Positions 10,201 through 20,573 of a DNA stretch of 41,500 nt are shown piece by piece. Made by a program: the position numbers and the translations under genes. The DNA comes from Cryptomeria japonica (Eukaryota; Streptophyta; Pinopsida; Cupressales; Cupressaceae). The notes under the pieces are model-generated. The model did no database searches. It saw only the letters and a list, made by a program, of their open reading frames with translations, and was not told the origin of the DNA. How positions within the stretch are numbered: the stretch's first letter is position 1; each line of letters begins with the position of its first letter. The stretch spans positions 445,526,038 to 445,567,537 of the forward strand of contig NC_081413.1 of NCBI RefSeq assembly GCF_030272615.1, in the 5' to 3' direction.

Positions 10201-13200
10201 ATGGCTTATTCCTCTACACCTGAATTCATTGCAAACCCTACTATGATTGAATTTATTAAGCACCCTAGACCCACGTTCAAACTTATTCCCAAAATTGCGA
10301 AGAAAGATGATACCTTATGAGCATTTTCAAAAATACCTAAGGGAGTAGTTTATGCTGAGGATCCTAGAATGTATATACATTGTCATATTGAGGAACTAGG
10401 AGCTGAAGAAATAATGAACATATATAGAACTGTAATTTGTGATGAAAATGGAAATGTTGAACCAGAACACAAGATAGTGGAAACCCTATGCTTTCTAGAC
10501 ATTCTTAGTATCCCTGATTTTCCTAAGGATGTGATAAGGATAGTATTGAGAAAAGTTCATGGAGAGTTCTTTTGGTTGGTACCATCCATAAGATTACCAA
10601 AGAAGAAGTTAGGGCAATGACACACTTACCTTCCACCGGTAGTAGGCCTGATAAAACTAAAAAGGTTCCAAATGACATAGTAATGACCCTAACTGGTGCA
10701 ACATTTAATAAAATATCCCTAAGAGTCAACGACATGAAGGACATCAATGTTAGATTTGTCAGTATGATTCTTAGTTATAAGGCTACAGATGAAAACCAAC
10801 TAAACTTTGTTTCCAACTTATGTATTAAAAGTGCATATGACATGGTGAATAAAAATGTTATGATTGATGTATGTGAGTTTCTAAAAGATGAACTGATAGA
10901 CAATTTGAAGAAAATCAAAGGTGATAAGAAAGGAACTTTCAGATTTGGCAACTTGCTTGTGTGTTTAATGTTGTACATTACCAAGCAAGTTCCCGGTATT
11001 GGTAGGAAAGAATTTGGTTTTGATATCCCGGTAGGAAAACAATTACTAGACATTCTGAACAAACATGGGAGATGATAGGGAGAAAACAATAAATGAACAT
11101 TTTTAAACTTTGAAAGAAAATATGAAGACAAGAATAAGGCTATCTCAAGCAATTGTTGATAAGTATCAAAAAGAGATATGCGTTGTAATCAAGAAAGATG
11201 AAATTTGGATGGAGGCAGTTATCCCTAGGATTGTTTGGGTTACAGAGATGGGATATGAGGTAGATGACAACATAATTGAAAACTATTCTAAAGCCCTCTT
11301 AGAAGCACCTAAGGAACCAACTAAGAAAGTTTTTTGCAATGCAGAGACCATAGAAAACAAAATCCAATCTGTGAAAAGAATCAACAAAACTGAACAGATA
11401 GTGAGGAAGGGAACAAGACTAGAAAAAGCAATAAAAGAAGATGTATTAAACAATACTGGTATTAAGGAGAGTGAATTGGAAGTAATATAACCGAAAGCAC
11501 ATCTTTCACCGATTGCTACTTCCTCTGATAGTGAAATACTAGCAGAATTTAAAAGGGTAGTTAGGGAAAGAAAACCCTCACTAACACCTGCTGCTACACC
11601 AAAAAGAACAAGACAAAAACAATAGGCAGTTAGGGCTCTGGCAAGGAAGTTGACACCAATGAAGAAGAAACAAAAACAAGTTGTTCCTCCACTTGACAAA
11701 CTTCTGAGTGAAATAACTGAAGATGGGATATTGGCTAACATCAACAAGCTGTATAACACACTATCAGATGATGAAAAAGAAAGTACAGAAAATAGTGTCA
11801 TTCTACATCTTGATATTTATAAGAAATTTCTGATGAAAGTTGTTGATGATATACCGAATGACTTGTACAAAAGATTAGAAGCTAGAAGGGTAGCTATTGT
11901 GGAATAAGATAAAAAGATAAAAATATAACAATTACTTGCAGCACAATCAATGAGGCTAACCAGACAATATTCTCAACCGGTCACCGACATTTAGCACTGA
12001 TGGCAAGCAGAGTAAAAGAAATATCAGAAGAAACTACAGACAAGTGGGATATACTCTTTGTTGAAAAGGAGAAACAAGAAGAGCTTAAGAGACCAAGGAT
12101 AAGGGGAAAGCTAAGGTAGGTGGACCTCCAAGCATAAAGGTGATAGATAACTTACCCCCACCTCCATCTGATACTCCACCGGTACAAACTGTTGACAAAC
12201 AACCGACAATGGAGAGTATGGAAACACCACATGAGGATACAAATCTTGATTCTAAGGTGCTATACACAATGAACATTGACACACAGGAAGTCAATATTGT
12301 GGTAGATAAGGAAACAACTGACAAAATAGATGTGGCAACTAAGCCACCAGCAGGGAATATTGGAGTTGAAAACATTGGAATTGGGACAGAACAACAAACC
12401 AAAAAAATCAAATGAACCCATGGACATAAGAAAGGTAGAGACCACAGATGTGCATACTGATGCATCTACTAAGCCACCAACAACTACTAAAATTGGAAAA
12501 CCTACTGAGTCACCGATAGTAGATAGTACAAAGGTAAACAAAGAGAAACCGGTAGATAAATAAGAGTTACAATCAGAAAAACTGGCAGTGGACACCACAA
12601 TAAAATGTTCAGAGGCACAACCTGAGGCACCATCAGGAGAGGACATTGAGAAACAGGTAGAGCAATAGCCTCCTTCACAGATAGTGCGACCGGCCACATC
12701 TAACAAGCCCAAGCCTTTGGTAGTAGAAATGGAAACTCAAACTGATCCTCCAGAGAAAGAGGAAAGCAAAGCTATCACTATCACCAATGGATTACAGACT
12801 ATAAAAATAGCTGGACAGTCATCTGGAACCTCTATGTCTGTATTTAGACCAACAAATGTAAAAAAGGTACTATTAGATTCAATAAAGAAAATAACAGAGT
12901 GCAATGCACAAGCTTATAAGGCTATAGATGACACCTTACCAATTTTGAAGCTGATAGCTCCAAAGTGTAACATAGAAAATAAAGATTCTTTGAGCCAATT
13001 AGACACATTGTCTAAGTATATAACTAGCAACCTAATAACATTGGATCAGATAAATGAAGACACCTTCAGAGAGAAAATGAATAAAGAGAAGGAAAAATTA
13101 TTTGAGGAGAAAGAATAATAAGGAACATATGGAAACCTTATTATCGATATTAGGCAGAACAATTTTGGACTTCAAGAAATTGTATAGAGACATGTAAAAC

Positions 13201-13612
13201 AAACATTTTGACAAAAGACATAGATAAAGAGATCGACATAGCCGAAAAGGAAATTAATGATATTGTTAACAACTTGATAGGTTTATCAAACTTGATATCA
13301 GTAATTGAACAGGAAATTGCAAGATTTGAAGAGAAAATAAAAAAGATTAAGAAAGACAAAGAAAGGATAAAGGTTAAGGAAAAAGAACTTAACTACAGAC
13401 TAAGTCCTAAACTAGATATCCTCGTCTCTTTAAGAAAAGAGATTTCAGAGGCTCTTGTTCCAAGACTTAAGATACTGGAAGATCAAATACACTTTCTCAC
13501 CAGTACAATTCAGAGAACAAAAGTAGCAATAAAGGATAGTAAGAGGTTCAGTAACAGTTTAAATAATGCCTTAGCAGAAATTGATCAAATTGTAATCAAT
13601 AGGTTACACTGA
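10201..13612 (+). pseudogene. ORF2 of element A: large unrecognised protein, about 1100 codons
   Basis: I do not recognise a named family with confidence. The N-terminal ~280 residues look globular (IHCHIEELGAEEIMNIYR; LLVCLMLYITKQVPGIG) and faintly resemble the plant transposon-associated ORF1 proteins of Athila-type elements. The middle is low-complexity, rich in Thr, Pro and Asp (PPPPSDTPP). The C-terminal third is a long charged coiled coil ending INRLH before TGA at 13610. Breaks include a TGA at 10318, a frameshift near 10570 (after EFFWL), stops near 11074, 11488, 11623 and 11905, and further frame changes up to 13208. Element B encodes the same protein in the same order. It replaces pol in this family and could be a structural, targeting or captured host protein. 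Confidence 0.7.
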
Positions 13613-13660
13613 ACTAGGAAGGAACTAGACTCAATTGACATTGAATGAGAGCCTTTTTCA

Positions 13661-13680
13661 TTGATGCCAAAGGGGGAGTA
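13661..13680 (+). other. Upstream polypurine-tract copy (element A)
   Basis: TTGATGCCAAAGGGGGAGTA is the same core as the polypurine tract next to the 3' LTR, about 157 bp upstream of it. Element B has the same pair. It could act as a second plus-strand primer site. Confidence 0.55.
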
Positions 13681-13818
13681 GTTTAGGATGAGAAAAAAAG
13701 TTAACAAAAGAAATCATCTGTTCAGGGGGAGCACACAGAGCACAAAGTTTTGATAGTTTTGGTAAGACATTTTTTTTGGACAACACTTTTTGGATTTATC
13801 TCATGAGTGTTGCCATCA

Positions 13819-13835
13819 ATGCCAAAGGGGGAGAT
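13819..13835 (+). other. Polypurine tract of element A
   Basis: AATGCCAAAGGGGGAGAT abuts the 3' LTR start TGTTGG at 13836, the expected position of the plus-strand primer in LTR retrotransposons. Confidence 0.85.
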
Positions 13836-14624
13836 TGTTGGCAAATGCACAGTCCAATGAGAAATTGTAGGTGATTGAAGGTATTATCATTGATGGCAAC
13901 CTTACAATCATATGATAGCGATAGGCACCGACACCGATAGACTCTACACTGGCATACATTCACCAGCACCGAAAAGATTGATCACCAACATCCTGGCCGA
14001 CAAGATTTTATTTATTGTATTTTATATTCAATTGTAAAATCTTTTTGTAAGCCGACAAGGCAAGTTGTAATATGACTCATATAAGTATGAGCCCTTGTAA
14101 ATCATTTAGTACAAGCGGATATGGTTACATTATTGCAGAACTAAGATGTGAATATTAAGGAAGAGTTTGGAATAGGGTTTTGGAAGTTACAGAGCTTCAA
14201 CAGGTACTGGATCTAGCATAGCAGATGCCCTTTTGTAACATTACATGACATTAGATTTTCATAATCCACTTTTGTAAGTCAGTGAGACTTCTCTTTTTGT
14301 ATTTAAGTAGTGAGCTTTAGGCAATTGGCCTTCCTGCATGTGCCAGACCCTATTGTAACAGTAATATTCACTTATTGGCCAGTAAGTGAATATTGCGGGT
14401 CACAAATCCCACTGAGGTTTTTCCCATACCGGGTTTCCTCATTAAAAATATTGTGTTATGGTGTGCCTTTTATGTTGTGTTAATTGTTCTTATTTACTAA
14501 ATTAATTCTTGTTTACCGGTACATAGTTTTAGAATGCTTTTCATTTATTAAGTTAATAAAATCCATTAACTGACAAAATACTAATTCACCACCCCTGCTC
14601 TTAGTACCTTTGGGAATCCTAACA
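13836..14624 (+). repeat. 3' LTR of element A (789 bp)
   Basis: TGTTGGCAAATGCAC...GGGAATCCTAACA. It is about 37 bp longer than the 5' LTR because of indels near 13910-13930 and 14130-14150. It contains a near-perfect hairpin at 14363-14394 (AATATTCACTTA / TAAGTGAATATT) and is followed by the right target duplication CTAAC. Confidence 0.88.
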
Positions 14625-15761
14625 CTAACTACCGAAGAGTTTTATCACTGAGTATACAAGCAAAACAACATTATGGAAAATAATCACTAAACAGTTTGAG
14701 CTATGAATGGAAATTTTCTTTGTATGCTATCTTTTATATTGATTTTTGATTATTATCCCTCTGAGTAAATCAAGGAAGTCTATCTTGACTAAGAGGAGCA
14801 AGGACTGGGGGCATGATATTTTCTTTGTTTTCTTCTTATAGGAATGATTCCGATGATCTGGAAACATCTAATAAGTTGGGTGTCTATGATAAGAGCCTTC
14901 ACATCAAGGTGAAATTGCCACACATACCTTGACTCCACTTATTTGAATGCTACAGGGAGGTTCCGATCATTTCTTTGTCTATTTTGAGGGCATTTCTTTA
15001 TCATGTAATCAAGGTCCCTGGGAAATATGTCCAAGGATATGAACGAAAAAAGGGTCATTGTGGACAAGATAATTAATATTGCACATGAAAAGAAAGGAAC
15101 TCTAATCTTCCTATTATGTTTGTTATGCTCGGTGATGAAAATTAAGCATTTTAAATCCAGTGACTAGGTTTAGGTTGCATTTCATTTTGCATCTTATTTT
15201 GCATTTCATCCTATATTTTGTGAATTTAGAGTGATTTCAGTATGGTAATAATCTCTTTATATTCTTAATAAGAGTTGTAAGCATCATCATTTCTTAGCTA
15301 AGTGGTCTCTTTTTCATCATTTCTCTGATCGAGTACTTGTGTATTGAGATGTTAGCTACATACATAAGCATCTTATATAGATTCATACATTTCATTATCA
15401 CTCATTTGCATTCATCTTATTGCATAGAAAAAAGAAAATTTGCATTACTCATTACTCATTTTCATCATTTATTTGCATATGAAAAGTAACAAAAACAAAC
15501 ATTCATATTCGTCTTCATTACATTCATCCATACTGAAAAAAATATGCATACATATAGAATAAAGCATATAGAAGACATCTCATGATCGATCAACACAAGT
15601 ACTATGAAGTCCAATCAGATTTTGTATATATATAATCATCAAGTCTCAAGGTACAAAAAAATGTCAACTGAAATGAACAAACTCCCATCGGAGCAATAAT
15701 CATAAGGGATACAAAAAATGGGTTTGTCTACAAAATATCTTAGAGCTACAAAAAAATATAT
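14625..15761 (+). other. Gypsy-host noncoding DNA, no gene seen
   Basis: After the CTAAC duplication the interrupted host sequence resumes (TACCGAAGAGTTTTATCAC). A purine-rich GACTGGGGGCATGAT lies near 14803. From 15150 to 15560 it is rich in CATTTTGCAT/CATTCAT-type words. I found no coding sequence. Its assignment to the same gypsy element as the integrase units is inferred from the target duplication. Confidence 0.5.
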
Positions 15762-17650
15762 CTAGCTCTCGACCTTTCCCTCATTGCCGGGTGGAGGAGG
15801 TGGATCCTGCTGACTGGGATCCTGACGAGGTGCCCGAGCTCCCTCAGATCAAGCCATATACTATGAATATTGTACAATGTGCTACGCTACTAGAATAGCT
15901 ATGCTATAAGCTGCAACATAATAGGCTGCTTGACTCGTCTGATGAAGAACCTCCTGCTGAAGAGTGTCTCACTCTACCCTCATTGTTGCAACCTAACGAT
16001 CACGCACTGGTCTGAGCTCAGCTAGTGGATGATCTCACTCTACTCTAAGATTCACTAGCTAACAATCTCTCTCTACTCTAAGATCCGCTAGCTATCGGTC
16101 TCGCTCCGCCAGCTGAGTCTGTGCCACTATCATCTATGACTGCAAACCTGCTAGACGTACTCTCATCGACCATGTAGTGTTAGCTCCCTGATCCCTCGCA
16201 AGCTCTTCACCTCCATCGCCTTCAGCTACCCTCTACTCCTCTCTCCTCTGCCAAACCTATCTCGGCACTGCTTTCTCCTCCTCTCCTCTACCCTCTGACA
16301 CTCTCACTCCACTAAGTCTCACTCCAATCATACCTAGGGATATACCCTCTCCTCTTTGTTTTCTACCACTAACTGGTACCCCACTGTTCCTAGCACCAGG
16401 ATCACCACCTGCTTGCCTTGAAGCCTCAACTCTCCGCCCTTGTCTCTATCCATGTCCCTACGTGGGGCTATCATCCTCTATCTCCTCTATGTGAGGTACC
16501 TACTCAGCTGGATGCGTAAATCTCAGGAATGGATGCTACTGGAACCAATCCCTATATTGGGGCAAGACCCCCACATCTACAATATCATCCATATAGTCCC
16601 ATCTGAGATGTTGTAATCTAGTCAGCTCGTACATACTCAAGGCATAAGATAATCTCGGTGCCCATCCCTGCCTCTCCTCATCTACATAACAAGAAAATGC
16701 AGTTTACTCCTATGAGATCCCCTAAGGTTTACCATACTACCTCATCACTCAAGAAATAATGAATCCCTCGACTATTGTCTGTGATCTACCAATGAGTAGT
16801 CGAGTCATGAACAAATCCCTGTGTACAACCCTCCAATCATCCCATGGCTCTAGACCCCTATATAGTCTCCATGTCATGCCTATCAAATTATCCAGCTACT
16901 GTCTACAAAAATTTGTCTTCCCCAGACGGGGCTGAGTAACATATCCTGAATATCTATATACAATGGGCTGACCATGATCTCTGTTGTCATTTACAATCGG
17001 CCTGCAAACTGGGAGGTGCTCCTAGGCCCATACCTGTAAAATCAAAACTCCTGTAGCCATACTCTTCCCCTCCCTATATATAATCTCATGCATCTTACGA
17101 TACATGTGTGCTAATAAACAAGAGCCCCAACCTAATTTCTGAGGGGTCTCAATAAGCCTCTCCAACATCCTGCCCCATCCACACAAAAATCCTTGTTGTC
17201 CCCTATCCGACATTAGTAAACAACATATAAAAGCTGACAAGATGGAAGCAAGTGGAAAGTCCTCACTATACCTGGTCATCATCATGTCTCAACTGATAAA
17301 ACATGTCAGAATATTTGGATCCGTGAAAACATGTCTAATAGCTAGTAACCCAAGAAGTTGTGTTGCATCATAATCCACCTTATCCCCAACAAAAGGATAT
17401 GAAGAATCCTATAAACATCCTTGGGAGTGATGGTCATCTCCCCAACTAGAAAATGGAATGTGTTATGCTCAGAATGGAATCTCTCTACAAGTGCAGTCAG
17501 CATTCCGTGGTTCACATGGATATCAAGTAAATTAAGAAGGTGGGTCAATCCACACAAATCAATATGTGCCTGGTCAACCTCTGACAACTGACACACTAAT
17601 GTCATCATCGGTGGATAGACACATTTGAAAAGAACATGAGGCAGTCAAAC
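15762..17650 (-). pseudogene. Plant mobile domain (PMD, MAIL/MAIN-like) pseudogene, antisense to the gypsy host
   Basis: PMD proteins are a plant family that occurs both as cellular genes and inside transposons; some roles in silencing are known for the cellular members. Here a typical N-terminal PMD stretch is readable at 17640-17345 (CGLTHLLNLLDIHVNH; TALVERFHSEHNTFHFLVGE; MTITPKDVYRILHIL). It continues at 17285-17022 (LIETPQKLGWGSCLLAHMYR) to the WAWEHLPVCRP motif at about 17020. A heptad-like repeat of LRVERDR follows at about 15950-16130, and a proline-rich tail ends at TAG (15762-15764). TTTTTTGCAG at about 17651-17660 looks like a splice acceptor. An in-frame TGA just after it sits where Arg (CGA) would be expected. 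Many stops and frame changes make it dead. Confidence 0.75.
15950..16130 (-). repeat. About 33-bp repeats encoding coiled-coil heptads in the PMD pseudogene
   Basis: On the minus strand the segment reads as repeated units around LADLRVERDR, each about 10-11 residues. Several CGA codons are now TGA. On the plus strand it appears as repeated CTCACTCTACTCTAAGAT-like words. Confidence 0.55.
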
Positions 17651-17659
17651 CTGCAAAAA

Positions 17660-18720
17660 AATGAAACAACAACCCTCAGGAAACATTTCAAATTAGCCTA
17701 TAAGAGAAGCAAAACATCACGCAAATCCAACTACGTCAACTGCAAAATCAAAATTTCAAGTTTGTACCTTCAAAAATGCTCACTATTTTCCAAATGAAAA
17801 AACATCATAGGGGCAGAAATTCGTATGAGTCAGGAATAGGTCTAGTATGACAAAAGACTCTCGTACGACACAAGACTAGCCCTAGGATGACAAAAGGGGC
17901 TCTTTTGAATGTTCTCGTATGATATAAAGGTAGGCCTAGAATGATAAAATTGATGGACTAAAATGAAGAAAGAAACTTAATCAGTTTGTCATATGAGACA
18001 GGATCCTATCTTGCATGACAAAACGAGCAAACCCGACTTCAATGTGCCAAAAATTGAAAAATTCAACAAAACAATTCAAAATTGAAATGAATAATAGGCT
18101 TAAGATAGATCACTTACCGCTTTTGAGGTTGATTATGTCATCTCTAGCACTTGAATCGATGCATATGAGTGGGAACCACCATTATTCTTCACAGAAGTCT
18201 TTTTGAATTTTCAAACTTAGAGGGTTAAAATGAATTGAAAATGATACTTTTACCCCATATATAGCCAAAACCCTAATTTTTCAACTTGCTCCGATGGACA
18301 TAAAAATTGTACCCTTAGCTAATTTGCCCATTCTGATTCCATTTTCAGGATCAAAATCAAAATTAGAGATCATTCTGCTAGTCAATTTCCAAAATTTGGA
18401 CCACTTAGCACTTTTTCATCAGATGCTCATTCTCGTTTAAAATTGCGCCCAATTTCTCATGAATCAATGTTGAATCTCAATTTCTCATCAATCAACACCA
18501 AATTTTCAAAAATTCCTCAGAGTCAATTTATGCTCAAATCAAAATCATCACCAAAAATTGCCTAAAATCATGTACCCTCTCTATCTTTCAATTTCGCTCC
18601 CGAGGGGGCATACTCATGACCTCATGACCTCACATCTTCAAAGTTGTGAAAATTTTCAAATCTTTACCAAAAGTTGAGAAAAAATCTTTTTCAACTAAAG
18701 AAAATCAAATTATTATTGCT
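17660..18720. other. Noncoding stretch with degenerate TCGTATGACA repeats
   Basis: No gene found. Between about 17815 and 18010 the words CGTATGA, AGTATGACA, CGTACGACA, AGGATGACA and AGAATGATA recur every 20-45 bp, usually next to AAAA or AGACTC. The remainder is AT-rich without recognisable structure. Confidence 0.4.
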
Positions 18721-18732
18721 AAGGGGCATCTC

Positions 18733-19260
18733 AGCTTCATCGCTTCACATCAAGTTGAGATCTCTCGATCATCTGAATCAAATCAATCGCTAGGGGAATA
18801 TCAGTTTCATCACTTCATATCAAGTTGATATTTGTCTTCATCTGAACGAGTCTCTTAATGTTAATTAGTTTCATCGCTTTTCATCAAGTTGATTATTCAT
18901 TTAAACTCAATCAAAAATTTAAAGAGTGTCTTTGATCACATGCTCAATCTAAGCATGTTTTCAGTTTCATCGCATCAAATCAAGTTGGGCAGTTTATCTT
19001 CTCTCATCATGTCTTGATCCATCAAGTTCAAGATCGATTTTATCTTTGCTCGCTAAGTCTAATTCAATCAAGTTCTAGATCAGTAAGATCTGCTACTTGA
19101 TCAATCAAGTTCAATTTTGGTATCTTTTCTCTCTATCATTACTAGTTCAATCAAGTTTGGGATCGATATCACTTTAATCAACTATGTTCAGCTTCATTGC
19201 TTCAAATCAAGCTAAACACCTTGCTTTTCATCTGGTTCATGATCAATCAAGTTCAGAAGT
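18733..19260. repeat. Diverged CTTCATCGCTTCA-ATCAAGTTGA repeats before the gypsy 3' LTR
   Basis: At least nine spaced copies of a TTCATCGCTTCAxATCAAGTTGA-like word or its second half (ATCAAGTTCA/TTGA) occur, at intervals of roughly 45-100 bp, for example at 18735, 18806, 18870, 18965 and 19195. No open reading frame follows the pattern. Confidence 0.6.
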
Positions 19261-19318
19261 GGCATCTCCTACACATCATCTATTCTTTGAACCAACGCAC
19301 TCCTCGCACATTAATTCT

Positions 19319-19330
19319 AAGAGGGGCAAA
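19319..19330 (+). other. Polypurine tract of the gypsy host
   Basis: AAGAGGGGCAAA directly precedes TGTAATACCC, a frequent start of plant Ty3/gypsy LTRs. Confidence 0.65.
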
Positions 19331-20104
19331 TGTAATACCCTAAAATTGGTCATCTAAACCATGGGCCCCTAATCTCAACAACATCACCAAGGTCCTAACC
19401 AAAGGAAATTAAATCAATCTTGAGCACATTAATTAATTGTTTAATCATCAAATATTACATGGCAAATCAAATACTCTATATTAATTAAATATTTATTTAA
19501 TTAATTGAATCATTCCAAGAATATCATTTTGATCAATTAATTTTTAATTTATTAAATATCCTAACATAGTTAATTAATTAATAAATTTGCCACTTAATCA
19601 TGCAAAAAAGGAATTAATCTATTACAAAAGAGGAATTAATTACAAAGCAAGATTTAAATTGAAAATAAAATAAAGGAATTGAGAGAGAAATCAAACTTGA
19701 GATATTATTTCTTTCTTCTAAATTGAGAACTTGAAATCAGAAAAGCAATTAAATTGAATTATTCTCTAAAATTAGAACTCAAAGCTTTTGAAAAAAACAG
19801 TTCAGTTGCATTAAAAAGACTCTTTTCTTGAATAAATAAAAGAATTATCTATTTTTATCACAAATTCATGGAATTAATTAATTCTTATTTCTAATGCAAC
19901 TTGAACTTCTTATCTGAATGCATTTCAATTAAACTATAATTGGAATCTATCTCGAAGTTAACTAAACCTGATTTCTCAATTATTCAATTAATTCTAAATT
20001 ATGTTTTTTCTTCATCTTTCTTGTAATTCTCTATAAATTCAGCCTTCAGCTCTCATTCAAATCACCCCAGAGATATTTGAGAAACCCCTTGGAGATTATT
20101 ATTA
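19331..20104 (+). repeat. 3' LTR of the gypsy host (right end uncertain)
   Basis: It starts TGTAATACCCTAAAATTGG after a polypurine tract. The U3 is AT-rich with ATTAATTAAT words, and a TATA box CTATAAATTC lies at 20031-20040, so transcription would start about 30 bp on. The matching 5' LTR is outside the window, so the end cannot be fixed. The sequence is interrupted by a copia-type LTR, possibly from 20105, and the true LTR may resume after 33350. Confidence 0.55.
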
Positions 20105-20573
20105 TGCTAATTTTGCTCTAGAATCATTGAATATATATTGTGCTTGCTTTTTGAGATTATTGCATCTTAGTTTAGCTTTTTCCATATTTAGTTTATTTCA
20201 TTATTGCTTGAATCCATTATTGTTTGAATCACCATTACTTGAATCTTTCAGCCATCTTGCATCAGTATAGTTTAATATCATATAGATTAAATCCTTCGTC
20301 TTAGTGTAGTCTAGTCACTAATATTGCTTATAAAAATTTGAGAGCAATCTTATACTCGCATCTTTTAGATGGAAATTAGTCACTTTGTTATGGTTTATTA
20401 TTTATTGATTATTGATTTACTAACCATACATGTATTGACTTAATTGAACTGTTGTGCTTGCAGCTATCAGACCCTTATTTCCCTTTTTCACACACACAAT
20501 CCCCTCTATGTAATATTTGTATAGTTTGATCAAGTATATAGATATTGTGGGTATCAGGCCCACCCTAGTTTTC
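20105..20573 (+). repeat. Left part of a copia-type LTR (possible solo LTR) that received element B
   Basis: The segment ends in GATATTGTGGGTATCAGG and CCCACCCTAG, the U5 arrangement also seen in the element A LTRs. It continues beyond element B at 33184-33345 with TACGTATAAACATTGGTG and ends CCAACA. A tentative left end is TGCTAATTTTGC at 20105: the preceding TATTA (20100-20104) equals TATTA after the right end (33346-33350). That match is in low-complexity DNA and the start TGCTAA does not mirror CCAACA, so only the U5 part is well supported. Confidence 0.4.

Larger units (their letters stand above)
7966..14624 (+). mobile_element. Element A: complete non-autonomous copia-like LTR retrotransposon
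   Basis: Order: 5' LTR (7966-8717), tRNA-iMet primer site, coiled-coil/zinc-knuckle gag, leader, ORF2, two polypurine tracts, 3' LTR (13836-14624). The 5-bp sequence CTAAC lies directly before TGTTGG (7961-7965) and directly after the 3' end CTAACA (14625-14629), as expected of a target-site duplication. There is no protease, integrase, reverse transcriptase or RNase H between the LTRs, so it must have moved using enzymes from another element. The two LTRs differ visibly, including an indel near 14130-14150, so the insertion is old. LTR features (TG...CA ends, iMet primer, C-run end) point to Ty1/copia, but without pol the lineage is inferred. Confidence 0.85.

Noticed and set aside
11283-11801. 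172-residue open frame on the minus strand
   Set aside because: It is the complement of the ORF2 coding strand of element A. Its Ser/Leu-rich composition is the mirror of Glu/Lys-rich codons and it is not kept in element B.
12260-12712. 150-residue open frame on the minus strand
   Set aside because: Shadow of the Thr/Pro/Asp-rich middle of ORF2, with no recognisable domain.
18733-19260. CRISPR array
   Set aside because: The words vary in sequence and spacing, have no uniform spacers, and the surroundings are plant retrotransposons.
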